DNA of 6,437 nucleotides from Blastocatellia bacterium (GCA_003175865.1 PSRF01000259.1:1-6437), one strand, 5' to 3'. Shown: positions 1 through 5,962, counted from the first letter of the stretch. Numbers and translations: made by a program. The notes: generated by a model not told the origin, from the sequence alone.

Positions 1-60
1 GCGCTGAACACAAAACACTGTTTGGTTGTCACACTAGGACATACTTTAACAATGATCGGA

Positions 61-66
61 AGGAGG
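61..66 (+). promoter_or_regulatory. Consensus Shine-Dalgarno AGGAGG
   Basis: A perfect AGGAGG lies 8 nt before the ATG at 75. It fixes the start of the gluconolactonase-like gene at 75 rather than at the in-frame ATG at 102. It is the strongest ribosome-binding site in the window. Confidence 0.85.
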
Positions 67-74
67 AATTCACA

Positions 75-1019
75 ATGACGCAAAGAACGACGTTGATCCG
101 GATGTGTGCTGCGTCTGCCGGAGCCAAGTTTGCAATTGGACAGAACCGAAAAGTTACTACGAAACAATCCTCAGCTCCGGGATTAAAGACCCTCCTCACT
201 GGTCTGGGATTCGGCGAATCTCCGCGCTGGCACAAGGGTCGACTCTGGTTTTCAAATTGGGGCAGACAAGAGATCGTCGCCGTCGACCGCAAAAGCAACA
301 GTGAAGTCATGGTCCGGCTGCCCTTCGCTTCATTTCCATTTTCGATCGCGTGGCTGCCGAACGGGAGTTTGTTAATCCTTTCCACGAGCGATCGTCCACT
401 AATGCGACAGGAAAGCAATGGCACACTCGTGCCTCATGCAGATTTGAGCGAACTCCCAGCTCAAACCTGGAACGAAATTGTTGTCGATGGTCGCGGGAAC
501 GCCTACGTCAACGGGGGAGCAATGGGCGGTGCGAATCCTGCTTCGGGAATCATTGCGCTGGTCGCTTCGGACGGTTCTGTTCGTCAGGTGGCAGAAGGTC
601 TTGCTTTTCCTAATGGGATGGCGGTGACACCTGACAACTCAACTTTGATCCTCGCAGAATCATTCGGAAAGAGACTCACCGCTTTCGATATCGCATCCAG
701 TGGGAATCTGTCGAACCGCCGAGTCTGGGCCGACCTTAAGGACGGTGCTCCTGATGGAATCACTGCCGACGCTGAAGGCGCGGTTTGGTACGCTGATGTT
801 CCCAACAAACGCTGCGTACGCGTCCGACAAGGCGGCGAGATCCTACAGACCGTAAACGTTGACCGTGGTTGTTTCGCATGTATGCTCGGCGGAACAGATC
901 GCAAGACACTCTTCATCATGGCAGCTGAGTGGCACGGGTTTGAGAAGATGATGGAAGGATTGGGCACTGGTCAGGTACTGACAATCAAGGCCCCGGCAAC
1001 TGGCGTCGGGTGGCCATGA
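75..1019 (+). CDS. SMP-30/gluconolactonase/LRE-family hydrolase
   Basis: This 314-residue protein belongs to the SMP-30/gluconolactonase/LRE family of six-bladed beta-propellers, which hydrolyse sugar lactones or related esters using one divalent metal ion. Family landmarks appear in order: GESPRW (Glu48), WNEIVVD (Asn133), FPNGMAVTPD (Asn180) and PDGITAD (Asp227). Glu48, Asn180 and Asp227 match the metal ligands of the family, and Asn133 the substrate-side Asn. The spacing is close to that in human SMP30 (Glu18, Asn103, Asn154, Asp204). The propeller begins near residue 37. The first 36 residues are an extension with no convincing signal peptide, so the protein is probably cytoplasmic. The ATG at 75 is chosen because of the perfect AGGAGG. 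The true substrate cannot be read from sequence: many relatives are not gluconolactonases, and no sugar-oxidation genes are adjacent. A long hairpin follows the stop codon by 50 nt and may define the 3' end of the mRNA. Confidence 0.88.
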   Translation: MTQRTTLIRMCAASAGAKFAIGQNRKVTTKQSSAPGLKTLLTGLGFGESPRWHKGRLWFSNWGRQEIVAVDRKSNSEVMVRLPFASFPFSIAWLPNGSLLILSTSDRPLMRQESNGTLVPHADLSELPAQTWNEIVVDGRGNAYVNGGAMGGANPASGIIALVASDGSVRQVAEGLAFPNGMAVTPDNSTLILAESFGKRLTAFDIASSGNLSNRRVWADLKDGAPDGITADAEGAVWYADVPNKRCVRVRQGGEILQTVNVDRGCFACMLGGTDRKTLFIMAAEWHGFEKMMEGLGTGQVLTIKAPATGVGWP

Positions 1020-1069
1020 GTAATAATCCATTTGCACATCTTTGAGCACCGCTCGGCGTGGACCACGAC

Positions 1070-1182
1070 TAGAGAACCAGGAGCGGTAGCGATGGGAAGC
1101 TAACAGTCAACTTGCCCGATGCCCACCTTCATGTGGCTTAGTTGAGTGTTAGCTTCCCGTTGCTACCGCTCCTGGTTCTCTA
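1070..1182 (+). repeat. Long near-perfect inverted repeat (43-bp stem, 27-nt loop)
   Basis: Positions 1070-1112 pair with 1140-1182. Of the 43 pairs, 40 are Watson-Crick. Two differ as DNA but become G-U wobbles in plus-strand RNA (1091 with 1161, 1093 with 1159), and one is a G-G mismatch (1106 with 1146). The outer stem reads AGAGAACCAGGAGCGGTAGC from 1071. The 27-nt loop has a possible small inner stem, CCAC 1123-1126 with GTGG 1133-1136. A run of seven T (1194-1200) lies 11 nt after the stem. The stem is far longer than an ordinary intrinsic terminator, and the T-run is displaced. I see no flanking target-site duplication and no ORF inside. It may be a REP- or MITE-like dispersed palindrome that also ends transcription of the upstream gene. 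Confidence 0.9.
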
Positions 1183-1198
1183 CCTTACTCCGATTTTT

Positions 1199-1227
1199 TT
1201 GACTTACATCATCAACGATTGTATAGA
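1199..1227 (+). promoter_or_regulatory. Sigma-70-type promoter for the GlcG/HbpS-like gene
   Basis: TTGACT (1199-1204, five of six matches to TTGACA) is separated by 17 bp from TATAGA (1222-1227, four of six matches to TATAAT). Transcription would start near 1234, leaving a leader of about 50 nt before the ATG at 1285. The -35 box begins inside the T-run that follows the long hairpin, so the end of the upstream unit and the start of this one abut. This is inferred from consensus alone. Confidence 0.5.
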
Positions 1228-1284
1228 AGCACGCACCCCCGCCCCAATTAAATTAAGTTTGTCCACCAAGAGAAAGGAAAGACT

Positions 1285-2073
1285 ATGAAACGGACTGTCT
1301 CTCTTGTCGCTCTAGGGGCGACTTTGATCGTCACTGTTCTTCTCATCGTTGCACAGTTCGCAGCGTCGACTAGTGTCGTTGCGCTCCCGGCAGGTGGGTG
1401 TCAGAACTTACCCTCAGCAGCTCAACTGCACGATCTACTCGTTCAAGCTCAGAACGTCAATAAACCAATCGGTGGTCTATTCGAAGGGACGCGCATGTGG
1501 GGTGCCGTTGTGAATCGCGATGGTGAACTGTGTGCCTATGCGACGTCGACGTCAGACCCGACGCAAGTTTGGCCAGGCAGCCAAGCTATCGCAAAGTCAA
1601 AAGCTTATACCGCCAACGCTTTCAGCCTTGACACGTTACCGCTTTCAACGGCGAGGTTGTACACCTTCACACAGCCAGGTCACTCTCTTTGGAGCCTTGG
1701 TCAATCGAATCTCTTCAACACACAATTCCTCGCCCCGCCAGGAGGCCAGGGCGGTGGCAATAATCAGATTGTTGCAGGCCTAATCTTTTTCGGTGGCGGT
1801 GTGCCCCTCTATCACAACGGTAAGATCGTCGGTGGGTTAGGAATCAGCGGCGATACATCATGCGCTGATCATGAGATTGCTAAACGCGTGCGAGATCTCG
1901 ATGGTTCGAACCCTGTGGGTGGACCAGCGGTTGATGACATTGTTTATTCGGGGCCAGATGCTCCTTCGGTGTTCGCACATCCTGTCTGCCCAAACACGTA
2001 TAGGAACGGAACCAAGATCGGCGATGAAGCTAAAGCGACTTATCCCTTCATACCTCCGATACCTAACCCTTAG
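1285..2073 (+). CDS. Exported GlcG/HbpS-family (haem-binding-like) protein
   Basis: This 262-residue protein starts with Lys-Arg and a hydrophobic stretch (residues 5-27), a signal peptide or N-terminal anchor. Possible signal peptidase I sites follow Ala33 (VVA) or Ala36. The rest matches the GlcG/HbpS fold, whose members include the haem-binding HbpS of Streptomyces. MWGAVVNRDGELCAYATSTS (71-90) forms the first strands, AIAKSKAYTANAFS (101-114) the helix, and FFGGGVPLYHNGKIVGGLGI (168-187) plus SGDTSCADHEIAKRVRD the C-terminal signature. The family has been linked to haem binding or degradation and to small-molecule sensing. No ligand can be assigned here. After the signal region there are four cysteines (39, 83, 193, 235), which would allow two disulfides outside the cytoplasm. 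Cys39 sits in AGGC, a poor lipobox, so a lipoprotein is less likely. AAAGGA at 1273-1278, 6 nt before the ATG, supports the start. The gene has its own promoter-like sequence and converges on the kinase gene. Confidence 0.85.
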   Translation: MKRTVSLVALGATLIVTVLLIVAQFAASTSVVALPAGGCQNLPSAAQLHDLLVQAQNVNKPIGGLFEGTRMWGAVVNRDGELCAYATSTSDPTQVWPGSQAIAKSKAYTANAFSLDTLPLSTARLYTFTQPGHSLWSLGQSNLFNTQFLAPPGGQGGGNNQIVAGLIFFGGGVPLYHNGKIVGGLGISGDTSCADHEIAKRVRDLDGSNPVGGPAVDDIVYSGPDAPSVFAHPVCPNTYRNGTKIGDEAKATYPFIPPIPNP

Positions 2074-2121
2074 CTGTCGTCGGTTTGTGAATCTATAGCT
2101 GTTCTCTGGTCCGAACTTTAG

Positions 2122-2141
2122 AAAAAACCCTGTTCAAAGGG
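2122..2141 (-). terminator. Weak intrinsic terminator candidate for the kinase gene
   Basis: Read on the minus strand, CCCT, a 6-nt loop and AGGG (2141-2138 with 2131-2128) are followed at once by six T (2127-2122). The arrangement is that of an intrinsic terminator, but the stem is only 4 bp. It lies about 125 nt beyond the kinase stop codon. In between, GCTTGCC (2146-2152) and GGCAAGC (2206-2212) could close a larger structure. No comparable signal is seen for the plus-strand gene that ends at 2073. Confidence 0.3.
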
Positions 2142-2264
2142 AATTGCTTGCCTACGCGTGCAGTCATATTGCACTCAATGTGATAGTGTGCCTGCTTAGA
2201 GCGATGGCAAGCCGCCCTTCCTAACTGCACCTTGCTTCGATCAGTGATTCAATTCAGCGGAGGC

Positions 2265-5213
2265 TCATGGGTGCGCAGCAAGCAGTGGCTGGATTGCCGA
2301 TTCCAATGTCTCACGACTTTGCGGGCCAACCAACTTTTTCATGACCAGACCACGCCGATCAATGACATAAGTTGTTGGCAGATTTCTTGTGGATAATTCT
2401 GCCTGGATCTTTCGATCGCTAAAGCCGACTAGATAATCCTGGTGAGTCTCCTTCTGAAAATCCCTCACCTGGTCGACCGTTCCATTCGTCAACAGACCTA
2501 TGACCGTGAGACCACGAGAACCGTATCTGTTTTGCAACTCATTAAGTATTGGAACCTCCACACGGCTTAGAGGATTCGCGACTGACCAGAAGTTCAATGC
2601 AACAACGCGACCTTCAAACGATCTCAAGCGGTGCGTCTCTCCATTGAGATCTACAAACTGACCGTCAGGGGCGACCTGAATGGCAGTGTCGGTATTATTG
2701 TTTGCAGTGGCATTGGTGGTTGCTGTCGTGTTGGTGTTTGCGATCGTGTTGCTGTTCGAAGAGTTTGCGGTAGTCACCGGAGGTGCAACGGATGCGGTAC
2801 TTGTGCTGCGCAACGTCAACCACACGGGAGCAATGATCATAATCAGCAGCACCATCGCAGCGCCTGCGAAAATCGGAATCATCAGTCCTCGCTTGCTCCT
2901 GGCAACTTGCGGCGTCTTGTAATCGCGAGGTGGTTCACTGAACGAGGCCTGGGGTGCTGATTGAATTTGACGCGTTTCATGAAGGCTATTGCCACAACTC
3001 CTACAGAACTGCACTTCCGCAGAATACTGCATTCCACATAGCGAACAACGAACAGTAAAGGAAGTCTGGTACTGAACGGGAGGACCGATTGTGGCGGGCT
3101 CAGCGGACGTTATTAGGTCTCGAGGCGGCGAGGTCTTATCCGCCAACACCTGAGCAGGACTGGTGTGTCTCCGTGTGGACGCAGTAATAGGCGGCTTCAA
3201 GAACGTTTGAAAGATCTGCTCACCTGTTCCTGACTTGACTTCTATTACGCGCTCGTCGTCCTGATGTCCAAACTGAGTAACACGCAAGAGATGCTTGCCG
3301 GTCGTGATTGACTTCAGAATAACCCGCCCCGAGCTGCCGATACTTCCCTGCCGTTCATCATCAATGTAGATCTCAGAACCAGAAGGACCAAGGATTATCA
3401 GTCTCGTTTCTGCAGTCTTCGCAACCACTGTCTTCGAGATCGAGCCAGGATAAATCCGATAAAACTGCAGTCGATCGACCTCTGGAGGTGGCAGACCTTC
3501 CTCTGGACTACGAGGGATTGGTTCTTCCCAATAGGTCGGCAAGATAAACCCTGGTCGACCAAGGCCCGCAGCATATTTGATTTCGTCGACAATCTCCGAC
3601 GACTTCATTGAGTTTGTCGACCAGAAGAGTTGAAACACATCCGCGTCACGAATCAACCTTTGTAGTCCTTCGACGCGATCCTCTCCAGGCTCTAAATGTG
3701 TGCGGTCCAGCAAGAAACGAGAACCAAAGATCGGCGCTACGTGTGCCAGTTCGGCGACAACTTGTTCGTCCTTGTGTGAGTAGGACGCGAATACTTGTCG
3801 CACTCGTCGTGCGCTCCGCGCCTGGTCCAAAGAGATTTTTTCTTTTACCGGTGTCGCATTGCTATCAACGCCGATCGTGAGGTTGACGTTCGCGATAACA
3901 ATACTCCCGAGGAACACAGTCATGCTGCCACTCAATGTCTTACCATCAACATCAGCAGACGCATGGACATCAAACTCTTCTTTATGAACACTCTTCTGCC
4001 ATGTGAAACTGCGACTCGGTGGATTAAATGTTAGACCTCTGACAACAGGAACGAATGTGATTTCACCTCCGCGCGGCACTGGTTGGCTGCTTGAGTCTTT
4101 CGTGTCTTGATAGTCCTCAGGTTGATCACTAAGAAGACGTGATGCCTGCTTCTTCACCTCTTCGAGCGGGTCGGGTTCGTCCGGTGCGGCATCCTCACGG
4201 CGTTTCGTGAGGTGCGCAAACGCCAATAGCAAATAATTCTTGTCAGGTTTGATCTTCTCTGGTGCATAGACGGTAAATTGAACATCGTCATCCGTCAGCA
4301 AAGGCTTTGAAGGATCACGTGCAGGAACAATCCCGAGTAGGTCCTCTTCCGCCTTGCGAGCAGTATCGCGGTTGGCCATTACCCTTAATGCACGCTCTAA
4401 CTCCAGTCGCATCTTCTGGGCGGTGACCGTTCGATCCCGAAGGCGCAGAGCCATTGCGTTTTGAACACACGCGGAGATCTCCGGTGTAATTTCGACATTG
4501 ATCTGATTCGGCGCTCGCAAAGGGTCGAGCTGATCGCTCTCGATTGCATTGAAGCGAACGGCCGCGCTCGGAGGAGGTTCACCGGTTAAGAGATGATAAA
4601 GAGTCGCGCCGAGCGCATAAATATCACTGCGTTGATCTGTGCCCTGGCCCAAAATCTGTTCGAGTGGAGAATAAATTGGAGTGTAGCCTGGGACGCTCCT
4701 GGTAGTTTCGACCGTGAGCATCTGTCCAGTCGCTCCCTTTGCGAGACCAAAATCCAACAAGAAGATCTCGCCACTTGAGGTTGTCTTTAAGTTTGCGGGT
4801 TTAATATCGCGATGGAGAATAGAAGGTTCGTGCGTGTGCAGATACTCAAGTAAGGTCAGGATTTCAATCGCCCAGTTGAGGACCGTGAGTTGCGGCATTG
4901 GTCCACCGCGCAAAGACAGTAGTTCCATGAGATCCTGCCCGGCGATGAATTCCATTACCAGAAATTCACCGTCGCCCTCGCTGAAGTAATCCATCACTTT
5001 TGGCAGCGACGCGTGACGCAAGTTTGCCAGCAGCGCCGCCTCACGATGGAACGCTTCACGCAGGTCGGGGCTCGAGCCGACGATAGTTTCCTTCAACGCG
5101 ACCACACAACTGACTCGTTGGTCGATAGCTTCGTAGATCGCGCCCATGCCACCCTGGCCGAGTTTACGGACAATCCGATAACGATTCTGAAGTGTGGTGT
5201 TGGGATCAAGCAT
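2265..5213 (-). CDS. Ser/Thr kinase-TIR-PEGA-zinc ribbon-TM-thioredoxin-like fusion protein
   Basis: The protein has 982 residues from the ATG at 5213. That ATG sits 10 residues before the kinase fold (NRYRIVRKLGQGG). A TTG at 5255 would add 14 residues, and neither start has a Shine-Dalgarno. Domains in order: a Ser/Thr kinase, 11-275, with glycine loop GQGGMG (19-24), Lys41, Glu58, HRDIKPAN (Asp136), DFG (154-156), PLE (183-185) and SDIYALG (Asp197), so probably active. A beta-rich unnamed domain, 311-450. A TIR domain, 470-590, opening VFASYSHKD, with Glu544 in SSEIVDEI at the position of the NADase glutamate. A PEGA domain, about 604-672 (EIYIDDERQG, TGKHLLRV). A CxxC-x10-CxxC zinc ribbon (Cys723, 726, 737, 740). 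RSKR, then a TM helix, 776-800. An Asn/Thr-rich linker, 802-845. A thioredoxin/redoxin-like domain, 846-982. The positive charges before the helix place kinase and TIR in the cytoplasm and the thioredoxin fold outside. The CxxC is replaced by NPLS (880-883), so no redox role is expected. The physiological target is unknown. Confidence 0.9.
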   Translation of the reverse strand: MLDPNTTLQNRYRIVRKLGQGGMGAIYEAIDQRVSCVVALKETIVGSSPDLREAFHREAALLANLRHASLPKVMDYFSEGDGEFLVMEFIAGQDLMELLSLRGGPMPQLTVLNWAIEILTLLEYLHTHEPSILHRDIKPANLKTTSSGEIFLLDFGLAKGATGQMLTVETTRSVPGYTPIYSPLEQILGQGTDQRSDIYALGATLYHLLTGEPPPSAAVRFNAIESDQLDPLRAPNQINVEITPEISACVQNAMALRLRDRTVTAQKMRLELERALRVMANRDTARKAEEDLLGIVPARDPSKPLLTDDDVQFTVYAPEKIKPDKNYLLLAFAHLTKRREDAAPDEPDPLEEVKKQASRLLSDQPEDYQDTKDSSSQPVPRGGEITFVPVVRGLTFNPPSRSFTWQKSVHKEEFDVHASADVDGKTLSGSMTVFLGSIVIANVNLTIGVDSNATPVKEKISLDQARSARRVRQVFASYSHKDEQVVAELAHVAPIFGSRFLLDRTHLEPGEDRVEGLQRLIRDADVFQLFWSTNSMKSSEIVDEIKYAAGLGRPGFILPTYWEEPIPRSPEEGLPPPEVDRLQFYRIYPGSISKTVVAKTAETRLIILGPSGSEIYIDDERQGSIGSSGRVILKSITTGKHLLRVTQFGHQDDERVIEVKSGTGEQIFQTFLKPPITASTRRHTSPAQVLADKTSPPRDLITSAEPATIGPPVQYQTSFTVRCSLCGMQYSAEVQFCRSCGNSLHETRQIQSAPQASFSEPPRDYKTPQVARSKRGLMIPIFAGAAMVLLIMIIAPVWLTLRSTSTASVAPPVTTANSSNSNTIANTNTTATTNATANNNTDTAIQVAPDGQFVDLNGETHRLRSFEGRVVALNFWSVANPLSRVEVPILNELQNRYGSRGLTVIGLLTNGTVDQVRDFQKETHQDYLVGFSDRKIQAELSTRNLPTTYVIDRRGLVMKKLVGPQSRETLESAIQPLLAAHP

Positions 5214-5257
5214 GGAAGACGACTTGATGAGAAAGATTACATGATCGGCGCGCAAGG

Positions 5258-5385
5258 ATGAAGTTTGTACTTTGTACTTCGTGCTTTGCTCTTTGTGCTT
5301 TGCTCTTTGTGCTTTGTCCTAATCCGAGTCGCAACTCACCGTGAGGCCGTGTAAAAAAAGACAAAGCTCAAAGCACAAACTTCAT
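5258..5385. repeat. Heptamer-built inverted repeat upstream of the kinase
   Basis: The left arm 5258-5318 and right arm 5360-5385 are inverted copies that agree at both ends. ATGAAGTTTGT (5258-5268) is complementary to 5375-5385, and GCTTTGTC (5311-5318) to 5360-5367. The left arm is 61 nt and the right 26 nt, a difference of 35 nt, exactly five 7-nt units. CAAAGCACAAA in the right arm (5369-5379) can also pair with 5292-5302 or 5306-5316, so several registers are possible. The 41-nt spacer holds seven A (5353-5359; T in the minus-strand transcript) and the small palindrome CTCACCGTGAG (5335-5345). The element occupies most of the gap between two same-strand genes and could be a 3' end for the upstream gene or a structured leader of the kinase mRNA. 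Confidence 0.8.
5264..5319 (+). repeat. Tandem array of eight degenerate 7-nt repeats (TTTGTGC-like)
   Basis: Eight contiguous heptamers read TTTGTAC, TTTGTAC, TTCGTGC, TTTGCTC, TTTGTGC, TTTGCTC, TTTGTGC, TTTGTCC. The central four form a 14-bp dimer repeated twice, which suggests duplication of a two-unit block. The array resembles the short heptameric tandem repeats described in cyanobacteria, but this sequence is not one I can name. It starts about 50 nt upstream of the kinase ATG and lies in the region expected to hold its promoter or leader. Copy number could vary by slippage. Confidence 0.9.
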
Positions 5386-5394
5386 GCTCATCCT

Positions 5395-5886
5395 TCACTT
5401 GCGACGTTCACGTATAACGCGACTTGAGCGTACATAAGGAGAGTTTGGCACAGGATCCACTGTCAACTCGCAAGTAATTCCTGCCAGTGCCGAATACTTC
5501 TTCAAGAGCATGGACGTCAAATTCTTGTTTACTATTTCCCAATAGTCTTTTTCGTTTGGGTAATTGGTCAGAAACATTTCGACATCTTTCGCCAACAAGC
5601 GATAATCCGGATAATCAGAGTTAGCAATCCCGGTCACATAACGAAACGAGATCGAAATATTCAAGTTGTTGTGCTCGGATTGATGCTCGACTTTGAAGTC
5701 CTTAATCGCGAAAGAAAACTCCTCAAAGAGTGAACCGTCCTGTCCATGCTGAAACACTTTTCTTGATGTCTCGGTCGCGTTGGATGAATCATGTCGCGGA
5801 GACGTCAGCGACTGCGAATAAACAACGGGACGACCTGGAACCATCAACAACAAACAGAACATCAGATTCCGCACCATTTGATTCAT
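5395..5886 (-). CDS. Small exported protein of unknown function, possibly T-fold-like
   Basis: I do not recognise this 163-residue protein. Its N-terminus is a signal peptide: MNQMVRN, then a hydrophobic core (about residues 8-18), and a plausible cleavage after Ser24 (VVYS-Q). Residues 25-50 are polar and probably disordered. The folded part, 55-145, is predicted by eye as two strands (FSFAIKDFKVEHQ; LNISISFRYVTGI), two helices (YRLLAKDVEMFLTNYP; YWEIVNKNLTSMLLKKY) and a final strand (ITCELTVDP). This two-strand, two-helix order recalls the tunnelling (T-fold) superfamily of pterin and urate enzymes, but no catalytic residues can be matched and such enzymes are not normally exported. The tail is basic (RERRK). 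AAAGGA at 5901-5896 on the minus strand, 9 nt before the ATG, supports the start. ATG codon 4 is an alternative. The kinase gene follows on the same strand after 181 nt, so co-transcription is possible but interrupted by the repeat element. Confidence 0.7.
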   Translation of the reverse strand: MNQMVRNLMFCLLLMVPGRPVVYSQSLTSPRHDSSNATETSRKVFQHGQDGSLFEEFSFAIKDFKVEHQSEHNNLNISISFRYVTGIANSDYPDYRLLAKDVEMFLTNYPNEKDYWEIVNKNLTSMLLKKYSALAGITCELTVDPVPNSPYVRSSRVIRERRK

Positions 5887-5917
5887 ATGTTTCTGTCCTT
5901 TATGAATGTTTTGGGCC

Positions 5918-5962
5918 TTGACCGTTTCCGAACTAAACTTATTTTAAATATATTGACCGTTT
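5918..5962 (+). promoter_or_regulatory. Divergent intergenic region: 10-bp direct repeat and possible promoter
   Basis: TTGACCGTTT occurs at 5918-5927 and again at 5953-5962, a period of 35 bp, with an A/T-rich stretch between (TATTTTAAATATAT from 5940). The first copy could supply a -35 box (TTGACC), with TATTTT at 5940-5945 as -10 after 16 bp, directing rightward transcription into the methyltransferase gene. Alternatively the pair could be binding sites for a regulator of both divergent genes. Both readings rest on pattern only. Confidence 0.3.

Noticed and set aside
26..53. Possible promoter for the first gene: TTGTCA (26-31), 16 bp, AACAAT (48-53).
   Set aside because: The -10 matches only four of six and lacks the initial T; transcription would begin at about 60, leaving almost nothing upstream of the Shine-Dalgarno. 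The real promoter may lie outside the window.
52..78. An 8-codon upstream ORF (ATG at 52) that ends in an ATGA overlap with the start of the gluconolactonase-like gene.
   Set aside because: No Shine-Dalgarno precedes it, and a stop overlapping the ATG is expected by chance fairly often; there is no evidence of translation or of a leader peptide role.
1057..1067. Small perfect palindrome CGTGGACCACG before the long hairpin.
   Set aside because: Eleven bases with a one-base centre cannot form a useful RNA hairpin, and there is no second copy to suggest an operator.
1070..1182. The long hairpin as a retron, integron attC site or CRISPR-like element.
   Set aside because: No reverse transcriptase, integrase or cas gene is present, there is one copy only, and the stem lacks attC-type core sites.
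2680..2922. Plus-strand hydrophobic ORF opposite the linker and TM part of the kinase gene.
   Set aside because: It is the complement of Asn/Thr-rich codons (GTT, GTG, GCA on the other strand), which automatically reads as Val/Ala-rich; no start signal or independent support.
2265..5213. Calling the kinase-TIR protein an anti-phage defence gene.
   Set aside because: The domains are compatible with that role, but no restriction, CRISPR, Thoeris or other defence gene, integrase or phage remnant is in the window; the neighbours look like ordinary metabolism and export.
5214..5255. N-terminal extension of the kinase from a TTG start at 5255.
   Set aside because: There is no Shine-Dalgarno, and the 14 added residues precede a start (MLDPNTTLQNRYRIV) at the usual short distance from the kinase fold; the extension also abuts the heptamer repeat.
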